Positions 58,735-62,063 of a stretch of DNA of 64,000 nt are shown piece after piece; within the stretch, counting starts at the first letter, position 1, and each line of letters starts with the position of its first letter. The notes under the pieces were generated by a model. That model saw nothing but the letters and a program-made list of their open reading frames with translations, was not told the DNA's origin and did not search any database. The stretch covers positions 14,193,763 to 14,257,762 of the forward strand of contig CM057154.1 in NCBI GenBank assembly GCA_029962745.1, given 5' to 3'. Made by a program: the position numbers and the translations under genes. Source of the stretch: Echinometra lucunter. Lineage: Eukaryota; Echinodermata; Echinoidea; Camarodonta; Echinometridae.

Positions 58735-61010
58735 CTCTCTCCCTTTTCCTTCTTGGTTGGTTTGGTATCCATGGAGCTTTTTGCGCTTTTGCGCTCTGCA
58801 ATCTTTATGTTTGATACTTAATAAATTTTCATCATTACCTGATGAAGGCCTATGGCTGAAAATTTGTATATTTCACGTCTGACGGAATTTGTTTATTTAT
58901 TGGCATCTTTCTTTTCCTATTCTAACATTCCGAAGAAGAACTCATATTTTTTATATTCTATACCGTATATAAAAAAGATATAATATCAATATATATTTTT
59001 TGCTATATTGAATATAGCAAAAAACTATAATATTAATATAGCCAAAAAAAAAAAGAGATGCCAATAGAACTTTTCCTTAAAATACCAGAACTATTTAAAA
59101 GAAATAATAATGATATAAAAAAATAAAGCTTGTTGGTGATAATAATCGATTGACTGATTGCCATTCAACACGAATCAACAACAACAACGCGCGCTCGTGT
59201 GAGAACCACTGAATCATATACAGTGCTTGTGGCTGGTGAAAACATTCCGTACCTGGTACGTGCGCACGTATTAGCTACCTAGCTCGATATGCGGCCGGTC
59301 CGGTCGATCGATCAGTCATGGGCCGTACCGTGTATAGTAGAACTAGAAGGGACCGGGAGTACTATAACTTTACGTTAGAAGTTTTTGCGATAAAGTACCA
59401 TGACTTTTTTCCCCTGGCCCGTTTTGTACGTAATTTACGTCAAGTCACAAGTCATTTTTGTCGCAAGTCAAGTCGTATTAGCTACCTAGCTCGATATGCG
59501 GCCGGTCCGGTCGATCGATCAGTCATGGGCCGTACCGTGTATAGTAGAACTAGAAGGGACCGGGAGTACTATAACTTTACGTTAGAAGTTTTTGCGATAA
59601 AGTACCATGACTTTTTTCCCCTGGCCCGTTTTGTACGTAATTTACGTCAAGTCACAAGTCATTTTTGTCGCAAGTCAAGTCAAGTCACAAGTCATTTTGT
59701 CGCAAGTCAAGTCAAGTCGCAAGTCATTGGGGAATGTATCAAGTCAAGTCAAGTCAAAATAGTGACTCGAGTCCAAGTCGCATGACTCAAGTCAACAACT
59801 CTGTAATTTTCTAGCTTTCTTTTTAAATTTGTACTGCCACATTCTTGTTTTATATCCTGTCATTCCAGTGGCTTTGGGTGCATACTGATATTCTGGGTAA
59901 GGGACTTTATCAAAATATTTACCCAAGAGAGTTCATTTTGTAGGGCACTGTGATGCATCAAGGAAAGCAGATAGTAATGGAACGCTTTTATGAAAGGATA
60001 TTGCAATATTTTGACTCATCTTCAGTGTTCGAGCCATCACATCCAGATTAGGACAGAAGCTGTATAAAGAAAAAGAAAGCATTAACAAAACAAAGGGGAA
60101 TGTAAACATATAGGAAGCCTTTTCAAAGGAGAGTCTAAACAAGCATATCTAAATGGCTTGCAGACTAAAAGTGAACACTAATTTTTTCTTATTCACTTTT
60201 CACTTTATCATATCATGTACTTTGGAAAAGAATTAAAACTGCATTTGGCTATTCATTATCATTATTATTATTATCACTATTCATTTATTCATTAATTGTT
60301 ATTATTGTTATTATCATGGTTATTATCATTATTTTATTTGGCAAAGATGGCCATGGAAACAGAATAAAACCATCATGGAATTTAAGGAGGGTCACATGGA
60401 TTCAACAAATAATGAATTGCAAGTACTGTACAAAGGTTTTAAGTCAGTTTCAGTTTTTATCATAATTCTTATTGCAATTTATCAAATAAAATTAAAGAAA
60501 TTGGACAAAAAATACATGCACATGTCTGATATGCATTTCCCTCTATAGGAAGAAGCTTTACATACCGGTAAAATGTATTTTCAACAAGTTTAGTTTCAAA
60601 TTAAATTATTTCAGTTGAGGATTTGGGTACAATCCTACCTCAATGTTCAGTGCTCTTTTGGTTCGCTATTAAGATGTCATCAAAAAATTTTGAACATCAA
60701 ATTCTCAGTATTTTCTTCTAGATAGCATCCTTAAGTACCTGCCTGCATATAAAGGCTCAATTTGTTATTGTAATTTTAGCACTTAGCAAAACACTATATA
60801 CTATCAAGCCTAACATTAACTCAAGCTGCGGAAAATTTTAGAAAATCCTTCAACTTTATTCTTGTACACCATGTATGTCTGTATGCAAATAGTTATGTAA
60901 CAACTTATTTTTCAACTGCATCTTGTAAAGATAAAACAAAGATAAGAAAATACTCACAAGTCTTCTGCAGTTACACCAAGGGTTATCAACAGATATATCA
61001 GCCAAAGACC
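16832..61010 (-). CDS. SLC8B1: Mitochondrial sodium/calcium exchanger NCLX (N-terminus missing)
   Basis: Fifteen exons join in one frame into 560 residues ending at TGA (16834-16832). The family exchanges Na+ (or Li+) for Ca2+ across the inner mitochondrial membrane. Visible in order: a first membrane segment (residues 1-17), FFCPNL (18-23), alpha-repeat 1 with GVTLLAFGNGAPDIFSA (38-54) and ALFGAGIFVTTVVAG, three further hydrophobic segments, a long hydrophilic loop (about 150-312), a VPVVD-like IPVVDY segment, membrane segments, alpha-repeat 2 with GLTVLAWGNSIGD (439-451), and a C-terminal membrane hairpin ending DVIPW. WGNSIGD keeps the Asn-Ser pair important for Na+/Li+ transport in mammalian NCLX. 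All splice phases agree. The loop is about twice the human length. Intron AT-AC (60001-40481) and intron 18502-17883 look U12-type. The N-terminal region with the usual Cys-rich segment was not found. Confidence 0.93.
17581..17800. repeat. Compound (GAA)/(GAT)/(GGA) microsatellite
   Basis: GAA units 17583-17650, GATGAT units 17658-17716, GGA units near 17773-17800. It is in SLC8B1 intron 14, starting about 18 bases past the exon 14 donor; in the transcript it reads as a pyrimidine-rich tract. Confidence 0.95.
17818..17882 (-). CDS. SLC8B1: SLC8B1 exon 14
   Basis: 65 nt encoding (N)MLLGIGISCTIVTIRDEGIF-L after the U12 intron; donor GTAAGT. Matches NILVGVGLGCLLQI in human NCLX. Confidence 0.94.
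17883..18502 (-). other. SLC8B1: U12-type GT-AG intron, 620 bp
   Basis: The 5' splice site GTATCCTTT (18502-18494) matches the U12 consensus fully. The branch-like TCCTTAAC is at 17905-17898, its second A 16 nt before the AG-ended 3' splice site (17884-17883). Splicing restores AAT (Asn) and the reading CFGGPMF-NMLLGIG. A tRNA-like SINE fragment (about 18346-18425) sits inside. Confidence 0.88.
18346..18425 (-). mobile_element. SINE fragment, tRNA-like head
   Basis: On the minus strand it reads GAGGCGTTGTGATCTAGTGG, ATAAGTCC, then GGTTCAAATCCCTGGCA: A-box and B-box-like motifs in the same arrangement as the SINE at 19153-19367. Only the head is present. It lies in the short U12 intron. Confidence 0.7.
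18503..18583 (-). CDS. SLC8B1: SLC8B1 exon 13, alpha-repeat 2 end
   Basis: Acceptor ATCTTCAG. Encodes DLVADVAMAKQGFPTMGMSA and CFGGPMF, matching DAFSDFTLARQGYPRMAFSACFGG. The donor is GTATCCTTT, a U12-type site. Ends in phase 1. Confidence 0.96.
18671..19408. mobile_element. Inverted-repeat DNA element carrying a SINE
   Basis: The left end (TTAAGCCCTGTTTTAACAGACC) and the inverted right end (AAAGCCCCGTCTGAACAGACC) match over about 20 bases. The interior has many GTCCGGAC/GTCCGGACAA, TGTCGGGACA and TCTTAACAG motifs. It is CpG-rich relative to the surroundings, suggesting a young insertion. The SINE at 19153-19367 lies inside it near the right end. Confidence 0.7.
19153..19367 (+). mobile_element. 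tRNA-derived SINE
   Basis: A-box-like TGGCTCAGTGG (19165-19175) and B-box GGTTCGAATCC (19209-19219) form a tRNA-like head, followed by TTGGCAAGATATGAATC, GGATGGTGACATTAAAGGTC, CCCAGACGTAAATAATCAT and a (CAA)n tail. It is not a functional tRNA gene: the acceptor arms do not pair properly and the tail is SINE-type. Confidence 0.85.
20320..20870. repeat. Diverged tandem repeat, about 180-bp unit, three copies
   Basis: TACCTTTCAAGATTTCAAAG recurs at about 20472, 20659 and 20835 with shared flanks (GCTGAAAA, GCAAGAATTTAATGT, CCCATTATTAGTTTCCA, GGGAGAAATAAAT). A partial earlier copy begins near 20320. In SLC8B1 intron 12. Confidence 0.75.
21258..21305 (-). mobile_element. Short SINE fragment
   Basis: AAGGTGCTCCCAATATTA, then CTCTGGCTCAGCTAGGCTAC matches the body of the SINEs at 22115-22415 and 43205-43465 over about 45 bases. 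Confidence 0.55.
22115..22415 (-). mobile_element. tRNA-headed SINE with CTCAAGGCGCT tail
   Basis: On the minus strand: head with GGATAAGTCTCCGGGCTTTG and B-box GGTTCCAATCC (22353-22343), body CCTTTGGCAAGACACTAATC, GCCGGGGTAATATTGGGAGC, GCCTTGAGCACC, and tail GCGCTATATAAATATCCATC with (ATT)n at 22126-22143. It shares its head with 19153-19367 and its body with 43205-43465. Confidence 0.85.
22680..23830. other. Two CpG-rich islets of unknown nature
   Basis: At 22680-23045 and 23640-23830 CpG is locally frequent (CGACCGACGC, TAACGATCGC, CATCGACGTCGC twice, CTCTCGCGAGC) within AT-rich intron 12 of SLC8B1. A GTAAGT donor-like site lies at 23091 after CATTTATAAAG. No protein frame was recognised. 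Confidence 0.4.
24142..24217 (-). CDS. SLC8B1: SLC8B1 exon 12, alpha-repeat 2
   Basis: Acceptor CTGTTAG, donor GTATGT. Encodes MFGLEFFINDSILGLTVLAW then GNSIG: the second alpha-repeat with the conserved Asn and Ser of the ion-binding site. Confidence 0.97.
25456..25533 (-). CDS. SLC8B1: SLC8B1 exon 11
   Basis: Acceptor CATTCAG, donor GTACAT. 78 nt, phase 0 on both sides. Encodes VFSYVGFITAVLWIYSTANE and IVNILQ, matching FAFLGFLTSALWINAAATEVVNIL in human NCLX. Confidence 0.96.
26641..27120 (-). mobile_element. 480-bp TTAA-flanked element, copy 2
   Basis: Inverted second copy of 13732-14211, with TTAA at 26637-26640 and 27121-27124. Long stretches such as GACGTCA, TTTTTGACCCCTCAGCTGTG and TGACGTAAAAGTGGTTACC are shared. 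Lies in SLC8B1 intron 10. Confidence 0.8.
28030..28151 (-). CDS. SLC8B1: SLC8B1 exon 10
   Basis: Acceptor ACTACAG, donor GTAAGT. Encodes a membrane segment (LVWHLILPVSFLIAALVFIT) and SKPHKQPVYHS, matching the human VPVWVVVVIAG...TSDSQPPRLHW region. Confidence 0.95.
28640..28860 (+). mobile_element. LINE 3' end fragment
   Basis: The frame to the stop near 28768 ends LRNQQSLKVLKKHLKTCLF, the usual last residues of CR1/L2-type reverse transcriptase ORFs. It is followed by TGTAAAGCACATATGAA, ATGTGCTATAAAAATACA and ATTATTATTACC, the family-type 3' UTR and tail. Confidence 0.65.
28916..29048 (-). CDS. SLC8B1: SLC8B1 exon 9
   Basis: Acceptor TTTTCAG, donor GTAGGT. Encodes CPMVLCLRATIPVVDYNEP, then HNWNRLLNILNLLLAPVF, matching the family's TVPVVD...NWKRPLN...ISP segment. 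Starts in phase 0 and ends in phase 1. Confidence 0.96.
29538..29562. repeat. (GATA)n microsatellite
   Basis: Six GATA units next to AAAGATAAAA, in SLC8B1 intron 8. Confidence 0.9.
29692..29831 (-). CDS. SLC8B1: SLC8B1 exon 8
   Basis: Acceptor TTTGCAG, donor GTAGCG. Encodes ESQPLLGGSSEAPPPGQ, then a region aligning with the human PLDYMKWRRKSAYWKALKVFK segment (CPVDMKEWAKLAWYSKIWEI). Ends in phase 0. Confidence 0.93.
31050..31174. mobile_element. 125-bp hairpin MITE
   Basis: A perfect 26-bp inverted repeat (CGGCAGCTAGGTGACTTTTG, then ATCAAA) occupies 31050-31075 and 31149-31174, extended by six more bases with one mismatch. It ends 138 bases downstream of the SLC8B1 exon 7 donor. Confidence 0.8.
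31313..31432 (-). CDS. SLC8B1: SLC8B1 exon 7, loop insert
   Basis: Acceptor ATGACAG, donor GTAGGT. 120 nt, phase 1 on both sides. Encodes GDLSATERLAVASILGVDRN and a His-rich end (PHPHHSTDPDTHNH). The frame fits both neighbours. Confidence 0.85.
31512..31997. mobile_element. TTAA-flanked inverted-repeat element
   Basis: The left end AGGCATTGGCTAAC and the inverted right end AGACATTGGTTAAC lie directly inside TTAA at 31508-31511 and 31998-32001. The middle is CpG-richer (ACGCAAACGGCG, CGCGCATGCGCA). Lies in SLC8B1 intron 6, upstream of exon 7. Confidence 0.65.
32445..32714. mobile_element. Short hAT-like MITE
   Basis: Ends CAGTGGCATATCTAGG and inverted CAGTGGCGTATCAAGG; flanked by ATTGTATG / ATTGTATC, an 8-bp target duplication with one difference. 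Interior has GGGGGGG and CCCCCC runs. Confidence 0.8.
32968..33114. mobile_element. 147-bp hAT-like MITE
   Basis: Ends CAGTGATGGAGTCGAGGCC and inverted CAGGGATGGAGTGGAGGCC; flanked by ATAGATAT / ATAGATTT (7 of 8). Interior repeats GGCC and GAGTC motifs. Confidence 0.8.
33760..34053. mobile_element. Possible inverted-repeat element
   Basis: GGTCAAGAGCACATTTT near 33762 is approximately inverted at the right (AAAAGTGTGGTCTTGACC, about 34036-34053). No clear target duplication was found. Confidence 0.45.
34662..34805 (-). CDS. SLC8B1: SLC8B1 exon 6, loop insert
   Basis: Acceptor CTTTTCAG, donor GTTTGT. 144 nt, phase 1 on both sides. Encodes a Ser-, His- and Pro-rich stretch (STLLHASRNSFHHFPTLSP, SPHVPSINSS) with no counterpart recalled in human NCLX; probably disordered and skippable without frameshift. 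Confidence 0.85.
35352..36614. mobile_element. 1.26-kb hAT-like element, GACTCG-rich ends
   Basis: Begins CAGTGCTGTGTG and ends with its exact inverse (CACACACAGCACTG). It is flanked by a perfect 8-bp duplication GTATTCAT (35344-35351 and 36615-36622), the hallmark of hAT insertion. Both ends are made of iterated GACTCG/GACTCGGACTCG motifs (35370-35490, 36470-36600). The interior is AT-rich with no transposase. In SLC8B1 intron 5. Confidence 0.9.
37602..38170. repeat. Pyrimidine-rich tract with (TC)n and (TATC)n
   Basis: About 570 bases dominated by TCTC, CTCCC and CTAT units, including TC repeats near 38062-38090 and CTAT repeats near 38096-38135. On the transcribed minus strand this is purine-rich and starts about 55 bases after the exon 5 donor. 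The poly-Ser/Leu frames are artefacts. Confidence 0.9.
38225..38371 (-). CDS. SLC8B1: SLC8B1 exon 5
   Basis: Acceptor TGCCACAG, donor GTACAG (weak). Encodes the hydrophobic YILLYLLYVVVVFVG, then RRIYQHQKRRHQ and the start of the hydrophilic loop. 147 nt, phase 1 on both sides. Just downstream of its donor lies a long pyrimidine-rich tract (purine-rich in the transcript). Confidence 0.93.
38841..39008 (-). CDS. SLC8B1: SLC8B1 exon 4
   Basis: Acceptor GCATCAG, donor GTGAGA. Encodes GAGIFVTTVVAGSIAFTRPF, then RPFLRDSIFYLVAAFWTF and FLEALG: the end of alpha-repeat 1 and the next membrane segments. 168 nt, phase 1 on both sides. Confidence 0.96.
39208..39844. mobile_element. 637-bp inverted-repeat element
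   Basis: Left CACTCAGATACATTGGTGTA and right-inverted CACTCAGATATTGGTGTA, each behind a G/C run. GATTATTTC is present on both outer sides (39199-39207, 39845-39853), a probable target duplication. The interior is CpG-rich (AACGCGTAACGCGCG, GGCGCACACGCG) and has AAACCTGTTTAGGGGG repeated three times. In SLC8B1 intron 3. Confidence 0.78.
40369..40480 (-). CDS. SLC8B1: SLC8B1 exon 3, alpha-repeat 1
   Basis: 112 nt encoding GVTLLAFGNGAPDIFSA followed by IAAVTNSRNGEAGLAIGALF and a split Gly; donor GTAAGT at 40368. This holds the GNGAPD ion-binding signature of the family. Confidence 0.97.
40863..41750 (-). mobile_element. Helentron/pearl-like element with central 150-bp repeats
   Basis: On the minus strand it ends with a hairpin (arms 40874-40882 and 40885-40893, TTCGACCAC/GTGGTCGAA) and then GATTCATCTAG, resembling a Helitron 3' terminus. 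Inverted TTTATGCCTCCGCC motifs sit at 40895-40908 and 41735-41748. The centre is a tandem array with a 150-bp period (TGACCTTGACCTTTGACC at 41253, 41403, 41553 and earlier diverged copies), followed by an ACGG-type microsatellite (41670-41698). The 200-codon frame through the array is a by-product of a repeat length divisible by three. Confidence 0.75.
42705..42900. repeat. Compound (GAA)(GAT)(ACT) microsatellite
   Basis: GAA units 42709-42740, GAT units 42744-42810, then CTA/ACT units 42857-42896. All long Met, Thr, Ser and Ile frames here are artefacts. Confidence 0.95.
43205..43465 (-). mobile_element. tRNA-headed SINE, 5'-truncated
   Basis: Same body as 22115-22415 on the minus strand (CTAATGTCCTTCGGCCAGAT, AGCCGGGGTAATATTGAAGC, CCTTGAGCACCTT, tail TTCGCTGTATAAATAC). 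Only the B-box half of the head remains. Confidence 0.78.
43466..43913 (-). pseudogene. CR1/L2-type LINE fragment, reverse transcriptase C-terminus
   Basis: Minus-strand frames carry THISPVLRSLHWLPVKDCII, typical of the C-terminal region of CR1/L2-like LINE ORF2. After a frameshift near 43745 the second frame runs VAKTWGEGSFAHSCPKLWNS to KKHL and a stop. A 3' UTR with GGCGCTATACAAGTCACATC and an (ATT)n tail (43465-43492) follows. Broken and 5'-truncated. Confidence 0.85.
44165..44343 (+). promoter_or_regulatory. TATA-type promoter-like segment, left copy
   Basis: A CRE palindrome TGACGTCA (44165-44172) is followed by arm A' (44192-44232), GTGTTCGGGCAGTGG, and a GC-flanked TATAAAA (44314-44320). 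The 119 bases 44225-44343 recur inverted at 49332-49450, and similarity stops about 25-30 bases past TATA, near the expected start site. Downstream, CTCCAGGTAGGTA (44429 onward) looks like a splice donor. Confidence 0.5.
44344..48866. other. No gene recognised inside the inverted promoter-like pair
   Basis: The first 450 bases are GC-richer with short frames (for example 44490-44804, plus strand, Cys- and Arg-rich, no known family). The rest is AT-rich without recognisable elements; open frames up to 150 codons (46909-47361, minus) look random. Confidence 0.4.
48867..48999. repeat. A-B-A' hairpin module with CCAAT box
   Basis: GCTAACCTCTGAAGACTTGT (arm) at 48886-48930, a palindromic AATTATAC...GTATAATT centre (48931-48960) and a similar inverted arm (48961-48999). 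On the minus strand an inverted CCAAT box (48872-48867) follows. Arm and centre recur at 49444-49517, and one arm at 44192-44232. Confidence 0.6.
49332..49517 (-). promoter_or_regulatory. TATA-type promoter-like segment, right inverted copy
   Basis: Minus-strand copy of 44225-44343 including TATAAAA (49361-49355), preceded by arm A (49444-49488) and the palindromic centre B. It faces the left copy, so both would transcribe into the intervening 5 kb. Confidence 0.5.
49642..50012. mobile_element. 371-bp hAT-like MITE with G/C runs
   Basis: Ends CATTGGCGTAAATCC and inverted CACCGGCATAAATCC, flanked by TCTCGAAG / TCTAGAAG (7 of 8). Contains two long G runs (49659-49683, 49705-49720) and C runs that could pair or form G-quadruplexes. 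Confidence 0.75.
50120..51466. mobile_element. Foldback element with about 285-bp inverted arms
   Basis: The left arm 50120-50405 is inverted at 51181-51466: for example TTTCAGCTTGGTTGCCCAAA, TGCATAATTTGCATAAATCT and GGTGATACGGAACTTTAATA reappear in complement. About 775 bases of AT-rich sequence without a gene separate them. Confidence 0.85.
51467..54529. other. No gene recognised in the AT-AC intron
   Basis: AT-rich intronic DNA with no credible coding frame. It contains the 83-bp tandem duplication at 52396-52561 and pyrimidine-rich stretches near 53740-53870 and 54115-54150. Confidence 0.4.
52396..52561. repeat. 83-bp tandem duplication
   Basis: CTCTACTTTTAAGA...CAGGAAG is repeated head to tail (52396-52478, 52479-52561) with only a few differences, implying a recent local duplication. 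Confidence 0.92.
54530..55221 (-). mobile_element. Copy of the 353-bp MITE, split by another element
   Basis: Flanking pieces 54535-54660 and 55173-55221 match the minus strand of 14921-15273 (TGACGTCATGAGTTTGC, TTGACGCGTTAATGCG, AAGTGGCATGGTTTGC; then GGGTTTGTCG and TTTGAACAAGCCTT followed by TA). The gap between them is the pearl-like element 54666-55172. Confidence 0.75.
54666..55172 (-). mobile_element. Helentron/pearl-like element, second copy
   Basis: Starts CTAGATGAATCC, hairpin TCAACCGC/GCGGTTGA (54678-54685, 54688-54695), inverted TTTATGCCTCCGT at both ends, and an internal TGACCTTGACC tandem repeat with fewer units than 40863-41750. Its position inside a MITE fixes the element boundaries closely. 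Confidence 0.78.
55224..56483. other. No gene recognised; weak repeat of CATCAACACTG-like units
   Basis: Between about 55980 and 56420 phrases such as ATCACATCAACACTGCA, GACACCACGCTGATATTGCA and GACATCATGTCAATGTTGCA recur every 130 bases or so, suggesting a diverged tandem repeat. No gene. Confidence 0.4.
56716..58065. mobile_element. Pearl-like element with six 161-bp repeats
   Basis: TGTCTCGCCTGC (56716-56727) is inverted at 58054-58065. The core is a tandem array with GTTCATTGACCTTT at 57041, 57195, 57356, 57517, 57684 and 57845 (periods 154-167, mostly 161). A GACGACGCC microsatellite (57989-58018) follows, the same architecture as the elements at 40863 and 54666 but different sequence. 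Confidence 0.75.
58121..58157. repeat. Poly-C run of 37
   Basis: Followed by GGTTCCGCGGCCCCTG; on the minus strand CAGGGGCCGCGGAACC then G37 resembles the terminus of a hAT-type element whose other end was not found. Confidence 0.8.
58321..58369. repeat. Perfect palindrome, 24-bp arms, 1-nt loop
   Basis: The arm AAAAAATAGAAAGTGATTCA-AAAA at 58321-58344 is exactly inverted at 58346-58369 around a single C. Confidence 0.95.
59268..59681. repeat. 207-bp near-identical tandem duplication
   Basis: The unit starts GTATTAGCTACCTAGCTCGA at 59268 and again at 59475. The copies look identical through GTCGCAAGTCAAGTC. It contains GGCCGGTCCGGTCGATCGAT. The repeated 70-residue frame is a by-product (207 is divisible by three). 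Confidence 0.93.
60002..60059 (-). CDS. SLC8B1: SLC8B1 visible exon 2
   Basis: 58 nt after acceptor TTATACAG, encoding F-FCPNLDVMARTLKMSQNIA. It is followed directly by ATATCCTTT, not GT, so no ordinary donor exists at the point where homology to NCLX stops; see the AT-AC intron. Confidence 0.92.
60958..61010 (-). CDS. SLC8B1: SLC8B1 visible exon 1 (TM1)
   Basis: Encodes GLWLIYLLITLGVTAED plus two bases of a Phe codon, matching the LLYLFLILGVTA segment of mammalian NCLX. The donor is GTGAGT (60957). The acceptor is less sure: AAAG at 61014-61011 fits, but the same frame stays open upstream to about 61150, so the exon may be longer. Confidence 0.78.
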
Positions 61011-61481
61011 CTTTATGAAGTGCACAGTGAAATAAAATGACAGAATATTAATATTGCATAATTTGAATACATCAAGAAAAGATGGTAGTAACTTATTTGA
61101 GCAGTTTTTTGAATAGCTGCATGCACATATCCAAGAATATTTTAAAGCAACCTATACAATTTTCCATATGTTAACATGCAAATAATCAAACATGCAGTGC
61201 TTATAACAAACATGATATCATTAATTTATTCCAACAAATGGATATCACTGACATTCATATCTTTAAAAAGTATCCTTCTACATTTGTCGCATTAAGGCAC
61301 ACACTGAATTCATATCTAGTTACAACATTTTGTCTTTCATTTTTTCCCCAAGATTTTACAACTTTTGAAGAAAATGTCAACATAAACAATGCTCATGAAA
61401 ATGTTACACTAACAATGCATATTTACTGTCTTTATTTACTGTGGCCGCAAATTTGCTTCCATTTCTGAAACTTTCTGAAAC

Positions 61482-62062
61482 TTAAAGGGGCTAGAAAATG
61501 AGAAATCATGGGGAAAGGCAGGGTGATCACAGGAGAGAGGGGGGATGCAGTCGGCCGCTCGAGTTTCAAGAAAAGGGATAATCCATTCTAAAGTACTAAA
61601 CAACTGTGATTTATTGCCGTACGTGTTTCAAATTTCACGCAAAAAATGAAAAAGCTAATAAACAGCTAGTCATATGGAAAAACAATTACATGGCCAGCTC
61701 CCTAGGAGAGTCTAAGGGGTGTTACGTAATCCGCGGCGACGACGTGTCGGGAAAGGCAATGGAGTTTAATGGCTGGACTAACAAACCAGAAGTAAACTAT
61801 ATTTTGTATTTTGAAATGTTGGAGCATTATACAAGACGTTTCTTCGAGTGAACACGATGAGACCCGTTAAGAGTCTAAACACTTAGAGTTGTTGAGAAAT
61901 GTGAGAACCCGAAGTGTATGACTAGGTTGAGTTCTGCAAACTTTGTGCTGTCCGGACTGTTATCGCAGTAGTCCGACTGGCTCACATAATGGACGGATTA
62001 CAGTAAACAAGCCTTTTGCAAATTCGTTTTCCCCATGATTTCCCATTTGTTGGCCTCTTTAA
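61482..62062. mobile_element. TTAA-flanked element with about 30-bp inverted repeats
   Basis: Inside TTAA (61482-61485, 62059-62062) the ends AGGGGCTAG..AATGAGAAATC and ATCATGGGGAAA are inverted at the right with a few mismatches. The interior is CpG-richer than its surroundings and has an 81-codon frame (61606-61851, plus) of no known family. Confidence 0.7.
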
Positions 62063-62063
62063 G

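Larger units (their letters stand above)
56492..59803. mobile_element. 3.3-kb composite hAT-like element
   Basis: Ends CAGAGATGTATGC and inverted CAGAGTTGTTGAC, flanked by a perfect 8-bp duplication TAATTTTC (56484-56491, 59804-59811). Both ends are rich in CAAGTCAAGTC/AAGTCACAAGTC motifs. Inside lie a minisatellite-bearing element (56716-58065), a C37 run, a perfect palindrome (58321-58369) and a 207-bp duplication (59268-59681). No transposase. Confidence 0.85.
40481..60001 (-). other. SLC8B1: U12-type AT-AC intron, about 19.5 kb
   Basis: The 5' end ATATCCTTT (60001-59993) matches the U12 5' splice-site consensus fully. The 3' end is TTTTAC with AC at 40482-40481. The branch-site sequence TCCTTAAC lies at 40502-40495, its second A 15 nt before the end. 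Splicing there joins GCA to GGA GTG ACT CTG, giving NIA-GVTLLAF with no gap against NCLX. No GT-AG solution gives the same junction. Confidence 0.92.

Noticed and set aside
58780..58870. Penelope-type 3' end (ACCTGATGAAGGCCTATGGC)
   Set aside because: Only a short stretch fits; no reverse transcriptase or GIY-YIG sequence nearby.
59318..59785. 155-codon frame with an internal 70-residue repeat
   Set aside because: Direct consequence of a 207-bp tandem duplication inside a transposable element; no family similarity.
61020..61045. IFCHF reading in an alternative minus-strand frame, as in human NCLX
   Set aside because: The frame stops after a few codons and the spacing to the WLLYL segment is wrong; coincidental.
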